Source of the DNA: Amphibalanus amphitrite
Taxonomy: Eukaryota > Arthropoda > Thecostraca > Balanomorpha > Balanidae
NCBI RefSeq assembly: GCF_019059575.1
Contig: NW_024881620.1
Location: 496,001-560,000, forward strand
Length of the DNA: 64,000 nt
Direction: 5' to 3'
Position numbers and translations under genes: made by a program. The notes under the pieces are model-generated. The model searched no databases, was not told the origin of the DNA, and saw only the letters and a list, made by a program, of their open reading frames with translations. Positions within the stretch are counted from its first letter, which is position 1; every line of letters begins with the position of its first letter. Positions 47,726-59,259 of the stretch are shown here, piece after piece.

Positions 47726-49633
47726 GGCCCATAGACGGTGACTGAGGACCTCAGCGGGCCGTCGGAGGCCGCACCCAAGCGTCCAGCTGTGGTGTAGTGA
47801 GTTGTGATCCCCGTGGGCCCGATAGTGTTCCAGGAACCGACTGAGGTCCCCGTATTGACCAATGGTCCTCAGGCCGACCAGTGGTCCTCTTATCGACCAC
47901 GTGGTCCTCACTGGTCCGGGCGGGACACGTCTGGTCCTACGTCCCAGGCCTCCGTGAGTCCCGCTAGCGTCCGGGGGCCTTCGTACCGCCCTTTGTAGTG
48001 CATTCCCAACCCCGAGTCGGCCGTCCCTCCTAGGAGTCTGACGTCCCCGTCCGCAGAGATGCAAACTCCCAGTGGAGATGAAGATTGTGAGACAGTCATC
48101 CCCGCGGGCGACAGTGATACAGGCAATAATGATGATACGCGGGAGGCGCCGCGTGTTAAATATGATTTACATGAGCTGAATGTCACATTTGTAGGTTGTG
48201 CGATATATTATGTGCATGCTTTCTTACCCTTCCATGATTCCCCATGAGCGCTTCCACTGCTGTGTCGGTAATTGACTATATATATGCCCAGAGGATGTTG
48301 TGGGAAACGTTAGCGCGTTTTGATGGACGCCGTACCGATATGTAGTAAACCAAACGTCCCGTGTCGAGCCGTCCCATTCAACGAATATGGGCCGGACCGC
48401 GCGTTTTTAACGCGTGCTGCTTGTTACGAGACGTGCTTGGATGCCCTGCGCTCGTCGTGGCGTGTCGTATATCACTCGATCGCGAGTTACGAAATAAAGA
48501 TACAGCATTCGTAATGATCAGGAACAGGCGGAAGAGAGCGACGTACTGCGAGCGCACGGATATCACTGCCGTGCTCTCGATGTTGATGATGCTGACGTGG
48601 TCAGTCAGAAAGCATAATCATTTCATCGATGGTTTGACCTCCAAAATCAATGCGAAGCAATGTAACAGCTTCATTAGTGCTAAGCCGATATGCGTGTCTT
48701 TGCCAGAGTTAAAACAAATCAGTGTTTCCAATGTGGTATCCACCTTTAGCCGTCCCTGTTCCTCACATACCGACAGATAAGTCTTCGTCTCCGGCCTGTA
48801 TTGTTCCCAGAGGCACAAACACAGCGGACGGCGGTGGTAGGCTGTCGCACGACCCCACTCGAAGGCTTCTGTGACCACAACAGTAGCACGGGGCCACAGG
48901 TCAGACATCTGAGCCACCCAACCCTCAGAATATGTACACAAATGGAGACAGACATGCTCAAGAGAAAGCCTAATCTACGATGGCAGAAGCAGTAGGAAAA
49001 AAGGCGCTTACAGGCCGATTTGCACAAGTATGATATGTGGTAAAACGCAGCAATTCATCTTAGACTCCTCACTTACCACATCGTTGTTAACTTTGTAGCT
49101 CGCTGATAGCGTCACTACCCTAAAACTGACAAAAGCTACAAAACGCAAAACTAAATAACTAAAATAACTACAATGATGAACAATTTTGCACTGTAATTGG
49201 CCTCCCACGTAGAGAGCCAATATGGGAAGCGGCACCCGCGACGCGTCGATGCCCAGAGCCGGTTCGCCTCGGTTAGCTAAAACGTGTTTCGATCGCGTCA
49301 GAATCAGGTCGACAGTTAAAAGGCCGCCGGTGGGTCGTAACCCGGCGGCGGCTCGGCTCAGGCGCGCTGCCGTTGTGGCTCGTAATCGGACGAATCGGCG
49401 CCAACACAATATCGACAATCAGCCATTCCCCATTCACGCTCACATTTACACTGACCCACACACACATACAAACATCCACACGGCATTACGACACACACTC
49501 ATGGCCGCTCGCTGGAGATGCCTCGGATCGTTCCTAACAAATATCGCCCTGCGCCGGCCGGGCGGCTGGCGCTGCCTCCCGGCGGGGACGGGCCAGGCGG
49601 GGAGCAGCTGCGGCGGGCCGGTCGCTCACCGCG
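47726..49633. other. Convergent 3' intergenic region between the PARG-like gene and cyclin B3
   Basis: Both genes end toward this gap. A plus-strand AATAAA at 48493-48498 may serve the PARG-like transcript. The region 47740-47990 has short repeats of GTGGTCCTC type. I found no clear minus-strand poly(A) signal for cyclin B3. Open frames (for example 49222-49827) overlap the cyclin end or have no domain. Confidence 0.45.
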
Positions 49634-52600
49634 CTATAACGCCGGCGCCTGACGCAGCAGCGGAATACAGGCCACCTTGTGGAACACTTGGTGCGAGTAC
49701 TTGGCGCGGATCGTCTTCAGGTGGGGGTTGGGCTCGCGGCCCAGCATGTTGTGCAGCTTCTCCGTCAGGTCCTGGAACTCGGAGACCGAGTAGCCTGCGA
49801 AGGAGCGGGGCGGATAAGTCAGCCTAGATCAAACTACTAAAGTAGATAATGTAAAATGAATTAACGGTATGCTGGGAAAAGGAAAACACCAGTGGGACGA
49901 GGAAAACCATAGGGTAGTAGTTCTATTCTAGAGCAATAAGATGCCACCCCATACCGTCTCTTCCGCCAACCCCGTCTCACCGGAGAAGTATTCCACGGTG
50001 GCCTTGATCTGCTCAAAGTGACCAGGCATCCTCATGTGGACGGCAAGCGCCAGGGCGGCGGCCGCCAGTCGGGAGCCGGCCACCGACACGAACTGGTACT
50101 CCATCAGCGACAACTCCAGGACGTAGCGCGCCAACGTCAGCACCTCCACGGGCAGCTTACAGCACTGCGGGGAGCGGGGGAGGGGAGTTAGCACCTCTAC
50201 TGAGAGGGATAACACAGGGGAGTTAGCACCTCTACTGAGCGGTATAACACAGGCCGGGAGACAACATCCCCACAGGGAGCCATAGGGGAGGGGGAGTTAG
50301 CACCTCCACTGAGCAGGATAACACAGGAAAGACAGCACCTCGACAGAGAACTTACAGCACTGCGGGGAACGGGAGAGGAGAGTTAGCACCTCTTATAATG
50401 ATGTACGGCATTGTGCGGAATCGGTTTTCTGGGTGGAGGGATAAAAAAGTCTGCTTTAGCGTTGTATAAGATCTATGGGGCGAGACGGACCCGGGACCGG
50501 GAGGCTGATTTCCTTACCAGTGTACCTGTCTTCATTCTGTGATGTGTTTAGAAACGCGGAAACAAGCAAGAAAGCCATATAGAGAGGCTATCACAGTGGG
50601 AAAGTTTTACTGACATGGAGAAAAGTCAGTCGAGCGATAAGAGACCGCAAACACCAGCTGCAGATGGCTGGCTTGGACGGATCGGGGAGACATTCGAGAT
50701 GGGATTTACAAAACAACGCTGAGTGTCCCCGGGTAAGGCCTTGAGGTAGGATTTTGGCAAGGCCTTAGGCCAGTAGGATGTTTGAACGAAATTAATGCAA
50801 TCCGGTACTGCTAATGAAAAATGGGCGACAACTATCATGGCCTATGAGAGCTGTAGAAGCCGCTCCCTATTTTTCATAACCACCTACATCCCACCAGCTG
50901 CAATCAAACTAATTATGGACACATTAGCAGACGTTCGCAGTCGCACAGATACCAAGCACCTCATAGGCCGTGCAAACCACAATAGCCGCTGATCATTAGT
51001 CCGCCTGCGAACGTCACATCGATGTGGGACCCTCCCGTCATATGATCCCAATCACAGGCAGCCCATTAAACGGAGCGGGGCTCGGGTTACCGGCGGGAGT
51101 CTGGCCGACAGACCGACCGGCAGCCTCGGCGGCGGGGCACAGATTCACAGCCGCCCGCCGTGACCCGCACTCACGATCCTACCCTATCCGCCGCCGTTCG
51201 GCACTCCCAGCCGCCGCTCCCCACAATAGGCCCCGTTCCCAGGTCGGGTGATGAGAACCAACCGCAGAATATCAATCAACGGTCCAGGGCAGACGCTAGC
51301 TTCACTCTCAGACCAGCACGTACTCTAATACGTTGCCGTTGTAAGACAACAGTCACCGCGGGGTATTACAATATAATACGTCTTGGGACGCCCACACCGG
51401 GACCTGGCGCTTATCCCCGGATCCCCAGCTTTCAACTAACCCGTGCGTATCGGCGCAGGAACCGGTAGGAGACCGGCAGGCCGACGTCAAAGTTGACGGT
51501 GCGCAGGATTTTCATTTCCGTGGCTATGATCTCGCGCCTGGCGTAGGCGTCCTCGCAGATGTAGAGAAAGTCGTCCAGCGGCGGCGGCAGCCGCTCCTGA
51601 AATAAGATAGCTCACGGTCAGTGACTGCTCAGTGCTCACGCTTACAGAAGGACAGAACAGGACGAGAGTAGAAGTATAGGTATTGCAGAAAGCAAGACAG
51701 ATTGAAATAGGACACAAGCGGGCGAGTTTCGATTAAAATTTCAACGCATCTAACCACGCATATTCTGAAAACCATTAGAGTAAAAACGTGCCCGCTATTA
51801 ACGCTTTCACACAACGAACCTTAATTTGATGCGAATGAAACGCAATCGGCAATACACATGTCAATACCCAATCACTAAAAAACCAGTACCTATAACGCCT
51901 TTTGGGGCGAGTAACGGAGCGAGCGAGAGGGTGAGCCTTGCACGTGCGAAATTTCGAGGGGGTACCTCCAACTGACTTGTGCACGGCACCCTACTAACCG
52001 GTCTCTAGCGATGTGCCAAATTTGAGCACAATCGGCCCAGCCGTTCTCGCGATCTGGAAGCGGCACCCTGCACGTGCGCACGTGCAAAATGGGCCCCAAC
52101 TGACTTGTGCACGGCACCCTAATAACTGGTCCCTAACCGTGTACCAAATTTGAGCGCCATCGGTCGAGCCGTTCTCGAGATCTGGAAACGACCCCTGCAC
52201 GTGCGCACGTGCAGCAGCACCCCAACTCTGGCACATGGATATGTAGTGCCTAGTGGGTGCCTACTTACATGCCAACTTTCAGCGCAATCGGCCAAGTAGT
52301 TTCCGAGATATTGCAACAATTACAAAACTGACACCTCTTCGCTTTGCACGTGGCACGTGCATAAGGGGTCACCCACATGCATTGGGAATAGTCGAATACT
52401 TGGTAGAAGGAATGAAGCTACCCTACAAAAATTACCGCATGTAAATCGGTCAAGTGGTTGCTGAGATATAAGCCTCGCAAAAGCGTCCGCACGGCCGGCC
52501 GGCCGGCCGGCCGCTCATACTCAGAAATTTCCGTTAATCTAAGGAAAGACTCCGCTCGCTTCGCTCGCTCCGTAATAAAAAATAGTCGACCACTCACGTC

Positions 52601-54708
52601 GAACTTGCAGGCGATGAAGATGGCGGTGGCGCCGACCAGCTGCAGCGTCTCCCTGCTGACCTCGACCTGAGCCAGGTACAGGTCGACCAGCCGCACGGCC
52701 AGGTACAGCGTCTCGTGGTTGAGCTCAAACGACTCCTGCACCTCGACCATCCAGTCGACCAGGATGGAGCGCATCATCTCAGTGAGATCCGTCTGAACCG
52801 TGCCCAGGTAGGGCCCCACCTGACACATGGCCTGTCGGAGCAGCACGCGCAGAGGTCAGTGGTCAGAGGTCGGCGGTCAGAGGTCAGCGGTCAGAGGTCA
52901 GCGGTCAGCGGTCAGAGGTCATAGGTAAGCGATCAATAGCGGTGGATTTCGTGGGGTGTGGGAAACTGTAGGCTTTCGGTGGCAGACGTTGCAGCGTACA
53001 TCTCAGTTGGAACAAAACCATTAACGTATAGACGAACGGAAGAGATCTCGCCATAATACGAAGAAATTAGAGAAAACGTCTTTTTAGCTTTCAGCTACCC
53101 CAAAACCAAGCCAAGCACGTCTGTTGTCAGTCCAACAGCATATGTTAGATTTCCAGCTCCCAAAAGCCCGCCCACCTCGCGTTCTTTGTAGTGTCTGAAG
53201 AGATCGTTGACGTATTCGGGCACGGCGAAAATGTCGCCGGCCGCCTCGGAGTCGAAGTCGATGACGCCCTCGGGCAGCGCGCTCGTTCTCCGCTCGTTCT
53301 CGGCGTTCAGACGGCTCACCAGGTCGGCGGCGCGCTCAGACTCGGGGCTGGTTGGGCGACGGCGGTATAGCAGTCAGAAACCCAAAGTATCTAATTGATC
53401 TTAGACTTAGAGTAGAGTTCAAAAAGGGAAACAAGCAATTCTATTGCAGATTCTGAGCAGGTTACCGAATGCAGAGCCGGTGATCACGTCAGGGCAGTCA
53501 AGTCTCAAAGGGGACTTAATCTTCTTAACACTCTCCCAATATCTACCGTTCATTAATACGCGTTCCCCCTTTCACAGTTCCCTGGCAGTCCCACATTCTC
53601 ATTAGTTTCCTTACTCTGTTTTGTCACTCAATTCTTCCTACCCGGCCTATAGTCTGCGCTCACCTGTTTCCCTCTGGCGGCGTCTCGAAGCCGGTGGTCT
53701 CCTCGGATGTGATCGAGGCCAGGCTGGAGGAGGCGGTCGACACCTGACTGGTGCTGCTGCTGCCCTCCGCCAGGCGCGTCACGCTCACAGACACCCGCAG
53801 GTCGGGCAGCGTCGGGATCGAGCGCAGCTTCCGCGCCTGGCAGGCGGCGGGGACGATAGGTCAGACAGTGCAGCCACAGCGGCGTGTGGACTCGGCTGTG
53901 GTGCGTCCGTCACGTGGTCAGGTGACTGTGTAGGGCGGGCACTAGTGCTAACTGCTGAGCTATCCCGCTTAGACATTACAATAACTGTTCAATTACTACA
54001 GTATCACCTAAGACATAAGTCATCTTATTCTACTCACATTCCTGGCTAACACAATTACACTGTGAATGATACGATTTATTATACGCTGATCGTGTATTCT
54101 GCGGCATCCTGACCTTTTTGACGGCGCCATCGGCGGCGGCGCCGGCCGCGGAGCGTTTGACGCCTGCGCGCGGTTTGAGCGCTCCGCGCGGCTGGGCGTC
54201 GGTGGCGCGCGGCGCCTGCTGTGTGGAGTCGCCCGACTGCTGCTGCTGCTGACCGGCCACCCGGTGCACGCGGCCCTTCCGAACGCCCAGCTTGGTGATG
54301 TTCTTCTTACCCTTCTCGATCGCCTGCAACGGGTGCAATAAATTCATTTAACGAGATAAACACATCAGATACGAACAGAAAGACAATATTCAAATCCTTC
54401 TGGAATCCTTAAAATCATCTGAAGTGAATAACAAATAAAAACCAGTTGATGAAATGAGCAGAAAACTGAGAACGCTCACAATGTGGCCATCAGACCATAC
54501 CACCATGCTCTCAGACCTGTACACACCGTATCAGAGTACGTTCAGTGCTCACATTGGAGAGGTCGATGAGCGCTGCGCGCGGTTTGCCCAGCTTCTGTTT
54601 GGTAGCCAGCGTCTGTTTGCCGACAGGCTGGGCCGGCTCGTTTTCGGCGTCGATCCTCGGCGCCGGGAGGTCGGCCGGTGCCGAGCGCAGAGAGCGGCGG
54701 GTCGTCAT
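49634..54708 (-). CDS. CycB3: Cyclin B3, complete 8-exon gene
   Basis: Exons (minus): 54708-54553, 54323-54114, 53836-53664, 53347-53176, 52831-52598, 51596-51441, 50164-49981 and 49794-49634. All have GT-AG borders and matching phases, giving 481 residues; the stop is TAG at 49636-49634. B-type cyclins activate CDK1 in mitosis and are destroyed by APC/C. A destruction box RAALIDLSN lies at residues 44-52, ending exactly at the first splice junction. A basic Gln/Ala-rich linker spans 53-180, then EYVNDLFRHYKERE. The cyclin-box N lobe has MRSILVDWMVEVQESFELNH (exon 5) and the KFDERLPPPLDDFLYIC motif (exons 5-6). The C lobe has FLRRYAR and the final helices (exons 6-8). The ESFELNHETLYLAV stretch is close to B3 rather than B1/B2 or A type. 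The first ATG in this frame (54706-54708) is chosen; a non-coding 5' exon upstream is possible. Confidence 0.93.
51891..52575. mobile_element. ~670-bp interspersed repeat, copy 2 (in cyclin B3 intron 5)
   Basis: This is a near-identical copy of 35480-36175 in the same plus-strand orientation, with TAACGGAGCGAGCGAG at 51912 and TCGCTCGCTCCGTAA ending at 52575. It fills most of the intron between cyclin B3 exons 5 and 6 and stops 20 bases before the exon 5 donor at 52596-52597. TAAAAAA occurs just outside both ends and may be a target duplication. Confidence 0.85.
52852..52926. repeat. AGGTCA/GGTCAG short tandem repeat
   Basis: About ten degenerate copies of AGGTCAGCGGTCAG lie in cyclin B3 intron 4, starting some 20 bases from the exon 5 acceptor. 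On the gene strand they read as TGACCTCTGACC and add pyrimidines near that acceptor. Confidence 0.85.
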
Positions 54709-57700
54709 CGTGCAGACTCCTCCTGTGGAGCGGGCGGACACAACGCGTCAACACACGGAAATCCAATAGGTGTCATGATTATGACAAGTTGAATGGCAAG
54801 TCCAGGCTAGGGCCACAGGTGGGACACGGAATGGTCTTATACATTTCACAATTGAAATTTTATGTTGGCAGCATATTTTATCAACTTGAAGTTGCTTTGG
54901 CAAAATTTTACTGGTTATTTCATACAACGCCGTAGGTGGACTGCGTGGAATAGTGAGCAAAGATTGGGCATTCTTCCACCAGATTGGTTTTCATGTTCGT
55001 GTGACGGAGTAACGATGATAAGCGGCATTCGAAAATTCGTTAAAAAAATCAAGAAAGTAGTAAGAACTATATTTACATCTTAGAATTTAGATCAATCAAA
55101 ATATGTAGTGAAAATGACATATTTCATGAGTAGTAAATGGTCATTTTCGACAGGTTCTGACATTTTCGCAATGGCAATAATTCCTTGTGAACGCTGGGCC
55201 TACATCACGAAAGAACCATTAAATAGCCCGGCGCCCGCTGCAACTGGCGAGAAAGGGCCACGTAAGAGCCGGAATAAGTGTCGCCATCTATATGCGGTAC
55301 ATGAACCTTTCGGTTTAAATAAACACCAATGCACCGACCCCAGGCAAAGTAAGGTGGCGGCCGGTGGAGCTATCTGTAATCTGGGCCGGTGCATGACATC
55401 ATTCCCGACAACCCCCGATGAAAGTGGCATCACGGATGAGTGACAGCCCACTCAATCGAACTTTATCTCTTTAACAGAGGTCAGTTAAAAAAAAACCTGC
55501 CAGGATTTGTAGCCTTCGGTCACCCCGCAAGTCGGCAACCGCGAAAAACTTTGATGTGAAAAATAAATCAGCTACCCTAACTGGTATTTTCACAATATCA
55601 ATCATGACTTGTTGGGATGGTTGATTTAACTCGTCGGAGACTCAGAAAATACACAATGGCAGCGGCAGACGGCGATTTATATGTCACGAATTTCACTGGC
55701 CTCTCGTTAAAAAAAAACTTTGTAATCTACGAATTGAAACGAATGTATATGGGTAATTTTCACATAGTTACAATTACACTCATTTGGATGCAACAATTTA
55801 TATACGAGCTGAAACTTGAAAGGCAACCGCAAGTCAGTCAGCCAGGACAAAGGTCATGCTTCAAAATTTATTCATATTCTACGGTTAAAGAAATTTTCAT
55901 TTATGAAATCTGCAGCATGCCTATAGAAAGTTCATAGCTTTCTTTGAGAAATGTGGGGAAGTCACTTCACCAGACTGATGACCTAAACTTACATGGCATG
56001 ACACAAAAATTACACATGTACCTACATGCAAAGTGTTGGCCAACAACTTTTGCCAACAAGTTGGGGATAATAGGACAGGTACAAGAATACCACAAATTAT
56101 TCTAAGGTCATCAACAATTCCAACATCCAAATGATTAATTCAAAACCATTCCCTTTTCACCAGTGCATTCCTAGTGTAATTTCAAAAGATATTAACAAGT
56201 TTTGGCATCAAATAAGGTGGTCATGGTATATAGGGCCTAGGTGGTCATGTGCATGAGTTGATCAGGGCAGCTCCAACTAAGGATTTTCTGCCCCAGAGAC
56301 TTGGTGTGACCATTCAACTGTTTTAGGTGCGCTTATAGTATTACAGCACTCATGTAACAGAATAATGAACAGCTGAGGCATATACTAGCCATGGATGTAC
56401 AAGGTTGGCACTCAGTCTATTGTCATTCTTTGAAACACCTAACCTGAACCTGTACTCAAGCTGTTGATCAGTGATCAAACTGTAAACTTAATATTGAATT
56501 AATGTTACGGTAACTAAGTTATTGTAAAAAGGTTTTATTGCTCTAGTTATCACATTTTTAGATGTGATATAATTTCCCAAGGCAAGCATTTCCTTTTTAA
56601 TGACAGCACACAAGAAAAATTAGGTACCATAAAAGGCACGTAAAACACAAGTTCGAAAGAATGCCTGAGCACTGACTGCTGACACAAACTGTATCCTAGG
56701 CCAGGTATGAGAACCAGAAGTTCAGAACATAGGTAGGTAGCTTTCAAACTCAAGACAAAAGATGTGATGTGCCCACTGAAACAGGAAAACCCTATACCAG
56801 CTGAAATTAATTTTAAAAAATACAGACAATTTATAAGCATTTATTCCTAGTCTTTCAATCATGATCAAGCAAGTAAATATTTCAAAACTCACTGAAATGA
56901 TGATATAGCTGCAACAACAGTACGCAACCAAAATTTGAATGCAATTGCTATTAGTTGTTTCAATTTCATAGGTCACAATGATAAAAGCACAGGATAAAAG
57001 GAATCACAATCAGTACATGATGCCAACAAAACAAGGATCATATTCACAGTTTGAAACGACTTATTTAATCACTTTAAAACAGACAAGTAATAATTTATAT
57101 ATACTTTGAAATGAATGTGTCGGTAGTATGAGATGAGAGAAATGAGACTGAAACGACGCAACAGGAATTGCTGGAATCCTATACATAATAAGCACTTAAA
57201 ATGTCAACTTACCGTTTCGTACGAATCCCGCTCTTCTAGCTGTCCAATAAAACCTATATTTCTATAAAATAATAAGTAGTGGCGTCAAAAAGGAGAGAAA
57301 CAGCACCACGCACGCGACTCAGACACCGATCGAAAATTCAAAAACAGCCCAAGACACGGCAGCGCTGTGATTGGCCCAGTCGGATCACGTTCAACCATCT
57401 GGACCAATCAGAGACGAGAACGGTGGCAACAGCAACAATCAGCTGTCCCATTGATTTCAGAGGCTTGCAGCTACTAAAATGTATACAATCGCAAGCATGC
57501 ATATGCTTTGCCCATTTCTGTCCGACATACAACATATACTTGGAGTTTCATCTTTTCATTTTCTGACTGATGTATTTTTTCTATTTATTAAGTGAGCTGT
57601 GTTTGATATAAACAATGACAAGAATCGATTTTAAGACCCTACAATATTCAGGATTGGTTGTTTTTACATGAAGCAGATCGAGAAGAATTTAAACAATTGT

Positions 57701-57755
57701 CTAGCTTTAGAATTATATGTAACTCAATCCGTTCGCTCAGTGTTCGCGTTCTCTA

Positions 57756-57948
57756 GGTGCCCTTTGATGGACGAGCTCGGCAGGACGCCCGGGACGCCGA
57801 TGCCACAAGTGTGGTGTGGACCTGCGGTTTTCCTGCCCTCGAGGCTCTCGGCAACGGGCGAGGGACGGGGCTGGACAGCTGGGGGAGGGGAGGGGAGAGG
57901 ACGCGCGTGCTTCCCACGTACCGAGGCGTGACGCCGGGGGCGACGCAG
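57756..57948 (+). other. Exon-like open segment of unknown identity
   Basis: A pyrimidine-rich acceptor (gttctctag) and a good donor (GCAG|gtgagg) bracket 193 bases that are open in phase 0, beginning VPFDGRARQDARDADA. I recognise no domain and found no partner exon, so it may be chance in GC-rich DNA. Confidence 0.2.
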
Positions 57949-58568
57949 GTGAGGAACGCGACGCTGAGGGGGAGGGGCATTGAGGGATGGGTGTAAAGGT
58001 CGGTAGGAAGAGGGAACCAGCGGGAAGTAACTGGTGATGTAACGTTGTAGTATAGCTCGTGGTCTGAGCCACAGTTATCAGTTGAGTAAATACAGGCCTT
58101 GAGTTGAGTAAAGCCATTTGAGCACCCCTGCTGATGACCACACCAAACGCTATCTGACAAATGCCGCATGAGACAACTTGGCAGGGCAGCAGTGGTCGAA
58201 TTTTACGTGCAGAAAGCGAATATTAAATGCAAAACGGTTTTTACACATTCGATCTCACCGTATACTGACGGTCCCAGGAATCGCCTCGTTTTCTCGGATT
58301 CCTACCCTTCTACTTTTCGGCCTCATCGTGACTTTGAGTTTGAATTGAGGTCATGTTTTAGGCTAAGATCACTTACAGTCAAGTGATAGATGATTTGACG
58401 CATCTCGAATCTCGATAAGCACGTCGATGTCAAATGTAACTACGTACCTATTCATCGCATTAGAAGTTAGGTATAGCAAAAACGTTTATTTGGACGGCGA
58501 AACGGCGAGAACACCCAAGGAACACGGCATGGACTACCTGATGCTTTTCACGATATTATTGCTCTATA

Positions 58569-58701
58569 GAGTCTACCATAGTCCATAGTGTAATAAATAA
58601 CTATGTTGTAACTATGTTATTTATGATAACTAACTATGTTATTATAAATAGCATAGTTAGTTATATAAATAACTATGTTATTTATTACACTATGAGTCTA
58701 C
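58569..58701. mobile_element. ~117-bp foldback element with 8-bp duplication
   Basis: GAGTCTAC occurs at 58569-58576 and 58694-58701. Between them the sequence is a near-continuous hairpin: CATAGTGTAATAAATAAC at the left pairs with GTTATTTATTACACTATG at the right (the last base shared with the duplication), and further AACTATGTTAT-type repeats fill the middle. It has no coding capacity. The duplication length suggests a hAT-like origin. Confidence 0.75.
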
Positions 58702-59259
58702 TGTACTAGAGCACTAGAGTGACGAGTAATGAATTTTAAAATATATACCAAAAAAAAAATAACTTTATCGATGACCTCTGGTGAAGTCTCAGACGTACTC
58801 GGGCGAAATACTTATTAATTAAACGTAGAGTTTAAAGCTAAGGTACTCGCCAAGCTTTTGAGCACCGCTAACGCTTTGTCGCCATTGATCAAGATAGAGC
58901 CGTGTAAGAACGCGGGCGGTAATCGTCCCCTGATTTTATCGATTTGCTTTTATCGGACCGCTGCACGCTGCAGCCTGCATGCGTGTTTTACGGAAAGGTC
59001 CTTTTTTAATTTGTACGTTAGTTACGAATTTTTAACAGCCAATGTAATAATTATGGTAGGTAACTATGTGCAGCCAATTTTAGCGCATTCAGCCTTCGAG
59101 TCTCGAGAGGGAAAATCAGCCATGGGTAGGGGTCAGCAATATCGGTTACGACAAATTTATAATGTAGATGACTCGATCACACTGCATAGCATATATTCAC
59201 ACATCAGCGCGAAGCCTCAAGAAGAGCACGACAGGACGGCCACCCGTCGACACTCTCAC

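Larger units (their letters stand above)
54742..59259. other. Spacer between cyclin B3 and DNAI4
   Basis: No complete gene is visible. The segment 55940-57200 is AT-rich and CpG-poor. A GC-rich stretch at 57750-57960 has exon-like borders on the plus strand. A minus-strand AATAAA at 58485-58490 could end the DNAI4 transcript. A foldback element lies at 58569-58701. Confidence 0.45.

Noticed and set aside
49222-49827. 201-codon plus-strand frame
   Set aside because: It overlaps the last cyclin B3 exon in antisense and shows no domain.
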